A program made the position numbers and the translations under genes. This document shows, piece by piece, positions 6,684 to 9,087 of a stretch of DNA of 9,087 nt; positions within the stretch are counted from its first letter, which is position 1, and each line of letters begins with the position of its first letter. Source of the stretch: Planctomycetota bacterium (GTDB lineage Bacteria > Planctomycetota > Planctomycetia > Planctomycetales > Planctomycetaceae); NCBI GenBank assembly GCA_013151585.1, contig JAADHY010000112.1:1-9087 (forward strand), given 5' to 3'. The notes beneath the pieces were generated by a model. That model made no database searches, was not told where the DNA came from, and saw only the letters and a list, made by a program, of their open reading frames with translations.

Positions 6684-7244
6684 ATGACCGCTCCGAAAGC
6701 GATTGGGGCCATCGAGCTCTCGAGTATTGCGATCGGATACCAGATCGAAGACGAGATGTTAAAGGCCGCTTCAGTCGAGCTGTTGATTGCGCGGACCATC
6801 TGTTCGGGCAAGTATTTGATCGTGCTCGGTGGTTCGGTCAGTGATGTCCAAGCGGCGATCCAAGTCGGCCTGACGGCTGCTCCGGAAGCGATCATCGATC
6901 ACCTGATTGTGCCGAACGTACATGAAGGGGTCTTTCCCGCGCTGGGGCAGTCGGTCGTCCTGGACGGCCAAACGCCAGGCGCCCTGGGAGTGTTGGAGAC
7001 CTTCAGTGGGACCAGCATTTTGGCGGCGGCCGATGCCGCCGCCAAAGCGGCTCGTGTGACCTTGCTACGCATCCACGTCGCAATGGCGTTGGGTGGCAAG
7101 GGGCTCCTGTTGATGACCGGAACTGTCGCCGACGTCACGGCAGCCATGCAGGCGGCGGCCGAAGAGGCTCGCACCCGCGGCCTGCTCGTCTCGGAAGTCG
7201 TCATCTCTCGCCCCAGTCGCGAACTGCTGACCGAATATCTGTGA
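6684..7244 (+). CDS. pduT: PduT-like tandem-BMC shell protein with probable iron-sulfur pore
   Basis: A 186-residue protein with two BMC shell domains in tandem (about 5-90 and 97-180), the BMC-T layout whose trimers form pseudohexameric tiles of a microcompartment shell. Domain one starts AIGAIELSSIAIG and contains RTICSGKYLIVLGG; domain two starts ALGVLETFSGTSILAAADAA (in part) and contains GGKGLLLMTGTVADV. Cys40 in the TIC-S-GK motif corresponds to Cys38 of Salmonella PduT (TIC-P-GK), where three copies hold one [4Fe-4S] cluster at the centre of the trimer. Length is almost the same as Salmonella PduT (184). The neighbour pduS supplies the matching redox partner, so the pair probably moves electrons across a shell. 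The start has AAAGGAAT upstream. No other shell protein, aldehyde dehydrogenase or signature enzyme is in the window, so the rest of the compartment must be encoded elsewhere. A strong hairpin terminator lies downstream. Confidence 0.93.
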   Translation: MTAPKAIGAIELSSIAIGYQIEDEMLKAASVELLIARTICSGKYLIVLGGSVSDVQAAIQVGLTAAPEAIIDHLIVPNVHEGVFPALGQSVVLDGQTPGALGVLETFSGTSILAAADAAAKAARVTLLRIHVAMALGGKGLLLMTGTVADVTAAMQAAAEEARTRGLLVSEVVISRPSRELLTEYL

Positions 7245-7295
7245 CAAGCGCAAAGGGCACGGGAAAAGGAGGCGGGACTCCCAGGAGCGGCGCGC

Positions 7296-7342
7296 AAAAA
7301 AGGCTCCGAGGTTCGCGCGTCTCGCGCAGCCACTCGGAGCCT
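7296..7342 (-). terminator. Intrinsic terminator between converging pduT and the pilin-like gene
   Basis: A 10-bp perfect stem, AGGCTCCGAG (7301-7310) with CTCGGAGCCT (7333-7342), encloses a second hairpin, GCGCG (7315-7319) with CGCGC (7323-7327). On the minus strand the stem is followed directly by six T, a canonical terminator for the gene ending at 7388. On the plus strand only a short T-run follows (about 7352-7355), so it may also stop pduT transcripts, less surely. Confidence 0.82.
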
Positions 7343-7387
7343 CATTACGTGTTTTAGGCCAATCAGGCCTGCTGGCAGATTCCGAGA

Positions 7388-7720
7388 TTACTCGTCAACG
7401 CCCGTGCTGGGATCATCCTTGCCGCACACATCCACGTACTCGATGATCTTGCAATCGCACTCATCGGTGTCGTCGTTGAAGCCGAAGCCGCTAATGCTGG
7501 CGTGGGGCTTGCCGGTATCCTTGGCTTTCTGCAAGCCGGTCACGTTGTAGGTCTGCGAGACGGCGCCAATCGCGTGCGAAATGTCATTCAGTTCGTTGAC
7601 GACCGCATCGCGGACAGCCGTCAGCCCGACGACCATCGCCAAAACGGCGATCGTCATAACCAACACCAACTCGGCCGAAATGACAAAGCCGAATTCATCA
7701 TTGTAGAGCTTGCGCAACAT
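7388..7720 (-). CDS. Pilin-like small membrane protein (planctomycete family)
   Basis: A 110-residue protein. It opens MLRKLYNDEFGFVISAEL, followed by a hydrophobic helix (about 13-36), an amphipathic helix VRDAVVNELNDISHAIGAVSQTY (in part), and a polar, acidic C-terminal part with Cys88, Cys90 and Cys99 (ECDC, DVC). A short basic leader, Gly-Phe, then a helix starting SAEL resembles type IV/Flp prepilins, but the Glu is at +6 from the Gly11/Phe12 junction instead of +5. The two-cysteine CDC motif and the ELND-x3-AIGAVSQ-x-Y core recur in the partial paralogue at 8588-9087. I recall planctomycete genomes carrying many such short proteins, often with no useful annotation. The open frame extends upstream to 7990, but ATG 7720 has AAGGAA eight bases before it and starts as the family does. 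Exported pilus-like or surface subunit is an inference. Confidence 0.82.
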   Translation of the reverse strand: MLRKLYNDEFGFVISAELVLVMTIAVLAMVVGLTAVRDAVVNELNDISHAIGAVSQTYNVTGLQKAKDTGKPHASISGFGFNDDTDECDCKIIEYVDVCGKDDPSTGVDE

Positions 7721-8065
7721 CGTCTGAGTTCCTTTCTGAAAAACGCCCGATAGGAAACCAACCACAATTCGACATGATTCCGGCTGGCGAGCCAACAAGC
7801 CGACTTGCACCGTCACCGGAATACCCCTCCGAGTCCCTCCGCGCCCTTTCTGGCCAGCGCCGATCCCCCTGAGCGTCTCCCGAAGGACCGCACCAACAAC
7901 ACCTCGTTGGCCGCCGAGGTTGTTGCCGGATCGGCACAGGGAACTTCCTTGCTCCCCCAATTCAACGCAACGCCGCTGGCCATACGGCACTGCTCGCCTC
8001 GCCTCGAGCTCCTGCAGGAGTTTCTATCCGCCATCTGACCCAGTATGGGCCAGACCTGTTGACTC

Positions 8066-8092
8066 GGGGCTGCCGCCGCGAACGGCAGCCCC
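8066..8092. repeat. Strong GC-rich inverted repeat
   Basis: GGGGCTGCCG (8066-8075) and CGGCAGCCCC (8083-8092) form a perfect 10-bp stem with a 7-base loop. There is no T-run on either side, so a simple terminator is unlikely. It may be a structured RNA element or a repeat copy. Confidence 0.6.
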
Positions 8093-8230
8093 TGGGACTC
8101 AGGAATGGTTCGCTTTGCGAGCCGGCCGGGCCGGCTCCCCCCGGATGCTCTCTCACCTTCATCCGGTCGCGAACGCACCTGCGAATGCTGCAATGAGGTT
8201 GCCTGGTGGCAACACACTGTCAGGATACGA

Positions 8231-8251
8231 GCGAACGGTCTTGGCGTTCGC
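8231..8251. repeat. Inverted repeat in the pilin spacer
   Basis: GCGAACG (8231-8237) and CGTTCGC (8245-8251) form a 7-bp stem with a 7-base loop. Flanking CGAGCGA and TCGCTCG (8228-8234 and 8262-8268) could form a competing pairing. Confidence 0.4.
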
Positions 8252-8471
8252 CCCCACTCGATCGCTCGGATACGCACACGCATACCGCGTGCCGAGTTGT
8301 CCTGTGGCCGGACGGCAACATCGGCGTTGCAGGCGAGCCCCGTGTCGGCACTTGCGGTGTAACCCAAAGCGGCGTTACATCTTGGAGCAGAAGACCCCTT
8401 CGAGAAAAAATCTGCGTTTTCTATGGGTTGGTAGTGAAAAGGCGACAAGCGATGTCAAGAGACGGAAACAA

Positions 8472-8508
8472 AGTGTAAAGGCGCGATGTTCAAGAAAACA
8501 TCGCGCCT
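8472..8508 (-). terminator. Probable terminator of the Pro/Cys-rich pilin-like gene
   Basis: AGGCGCGATGTT (8479-8490) and AACATCGCGCCT (8497-8508) form a perfect 12-bp stem with a 6-base loop, 80 bp after the stop codon of the gene ending at 8588. On the minus strand a T-rich but interrupted stretch follows (TTACACTTTGTTT). The stem is strong; the tail is imperfect. Confidence 0.6.
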
Positions 8509-8587
8509 CGTGTCTGGCTCCGTTGAGGAGTGCGCTTCCGGCAGAATTCGTTGGCCGGTTATGGCCGAACGCACCCGAAGATGAACC

Positions 8588-9087
8588 TCACACCGTCGAC
8601 GGTACCGGCGGCAAACTTTGCTCGGGCTTCGGTTGAAGCAGCGGTTGAGCGGGAGGTGGCGTCGTTAGTTCAGGCTTGGCGTGGGGCGTCGGCTCAGGCG
8701 CCTTGGTCCCGTGAGGCGCGACAGGCTCTGACTGAGCGGACGTCTGGTGCTCGCACGGTGGGCAAGGAGGCTCAGCCGGAGAGGGCTGCGATCGTTCGCA
8801 GGGCTCAGGACACGGGGCGGGAGCAGGCGTCGGAGGCGCCGGGGCCGGTGTCGCAGGAGAAACGGTAATTGCAGCCGATGCGGTTCCGCCTTCCCCATGC
8901 TGGCCGCCTGTGGGAGCAATATCCACAATCGGCTGGCAGTCGCATATGTCTCTTTGGTCGTAGTAACAGCCTCCTCGAATCCAAGCGTGGCCCCATTTGC
9001 GCAGACCGAAATACCGGTAAGACTGGCTGACGGCTCCGATGGCCCCCGCCACGTCATTCAGTTCCGCCACGACGGACCTCGAGACCG
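8588..9087 (-). CDS. Pilin-like protein with proline- and cysteine-rich tail (5' partial)
   Basis: The frame is open to the right window edge; about 165 residues up to the stop (8590 to 8588) are visible and the N-terminus is missing. The first visible part, SVVAELNDVAGAIGAVSQSY, aligns with AVVNELNDISHAIGAVSQTY of the complete gene at 7388-7720, and both carry a CDC motif after a polar stretch (ICDC here, ECDC there). It is therefore a paralogue, and its missing part should be the same short leader and hydrophobic helix. The last ~100 residues differ completely: a Pro/Ala/Glu/Ser-rich, probably disordered region with PAPAPP-type runs and cysteine pairs CPEPC and CPPC. Such a tail could span a cell-wall layer or form disulfide cross-links (inference). 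In-frame GTG at 9070 is not the start, because homology continues upstream of it. Confidence 0.78.
   Translation of the reverse strand, partial: VSRSVVAELNDVAGAIGAVSQSYRYFGLRKWGHAWIRGGCYYDQRDICDCQPIVDIAPTGGQHGEGGTASAAITVSPATPAPAPPTPAPAPCPEPCERSQPSPAEPPCPPCEHQTSAQSEPVAPHGTKAPEPTPHAKPELTTPPPAQPLLQPKPEQSLPPVPSTV

Larger units (their letters stand above)
7721..8478. other. Gene-free, hairpin-rich spacer between two pilin-like genes
   Basis: No convincing gene is seen in these 758 bp; long open frames occur on both strands (for example minus 8448 to 7813) but have arginine/serine-rich shadow-like composition and no ribosome binding site. It contains several inverted repeats: a 10-bp perfect stem at 8066-8075/8083-8092, a 7-bp stem at 8231-8237/8245-8251, and an operator-like dyad TGTAAC (8358-8363) with GTTACA (8374-8379). 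A TTGACA hexamer on the minus strand (8458 to 8453) has no good -10 partner. Confidence 0.5.

Noticed and set aside
7721..7990. N-terminal extension of the pilin-like protein to 7990
   Set aside because: The family starts at MLRKLYND, with a ribosome binding site before ATG 7720; the extension would bury the membrane helix and leader inside the protein.
7966..8020. Sigma-54 promoter (TGGCC and TTGCG on the minus strand near the middle of the spacer)
   Set aside because: The GG-to-GC spacing is one base too long (11 instead of 10) and the first half is a poor match.
7813..8448. A 211-codon minus-strand frame and overlapping plus-strand frame 7920-8636
   Set aside because: Both have shadow-like Arg/Ser/Pro composition, no domain and no ribosome binding site; the overlap of frames on both strands reflects high GC content.

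Overview
The window reads as a stretch of planctomycete chromosome (GC-rich, probably a Pirellula-like lineage). The pointers are a four-ACT aspartate kinase, a bacterial-microcompartment (BMC) gene pair, and a pilin-like small-protein family (N-terminal DE-x-GFV-x-SAEL) that I associate with planctomycetes. The taxon is inferred from protein style and recall, not from a marker gene or a search. No rRNA, tRNA, CRISPR array, insertion sequence or phage gene was seen.

Layout. Left, plus strand: the end of a small membrane protein with a SHOCT-like tail, then clpX (start best placed at 355). Next, facing clpX, a minus-strand series: an LTxxQ (Spy/CpxP-like) secreted protein (4695 to 4276), a 58-residue Flp-type pilin (4023 to 3847), and lysC (GTG start at 3562, end at 1772). 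The Flp pilin has a clear upstream promoter, a good ribosome binding site and a textbook prepilin processing motif.

Centre, plus strand, after a 586-bp gene-free gap: pduS and pduT homologues as a compact two-gene unit. They encode a flavin/iron-sulfur RnfC-like electron carrier and a tandem-BMC shell protein that keeps the cysteine (Cys40) matching the one that holds a [4Fe-4S] cluster in the pore of Salmonella PduT. Together they suggest an electron path across a microcompartment shell. No other BMC gene is in the window, so the pair is detached from any main shell and enzyme locus.

Right, minus strand: two paralogous pilin-like proteins, one complete (7720 to 7388) and one cut by the window end (beyond 9087 to 8588) with a long proline- and cysteine-rich tail. 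A strong nested hairpin separates pduT from the first, and a 12-bp hairpin follows the second. About 760 bp of apparently non-coding but hairpin-rich DNA lies between them.

The most interesting points are the isolated pduS-pduT pair, the three pilin-like genes without any visible secretion or assembly machinery, the Pro/Cys-rich extension on one of them, and an 18-bp perfect palindrome inside the flp gene.
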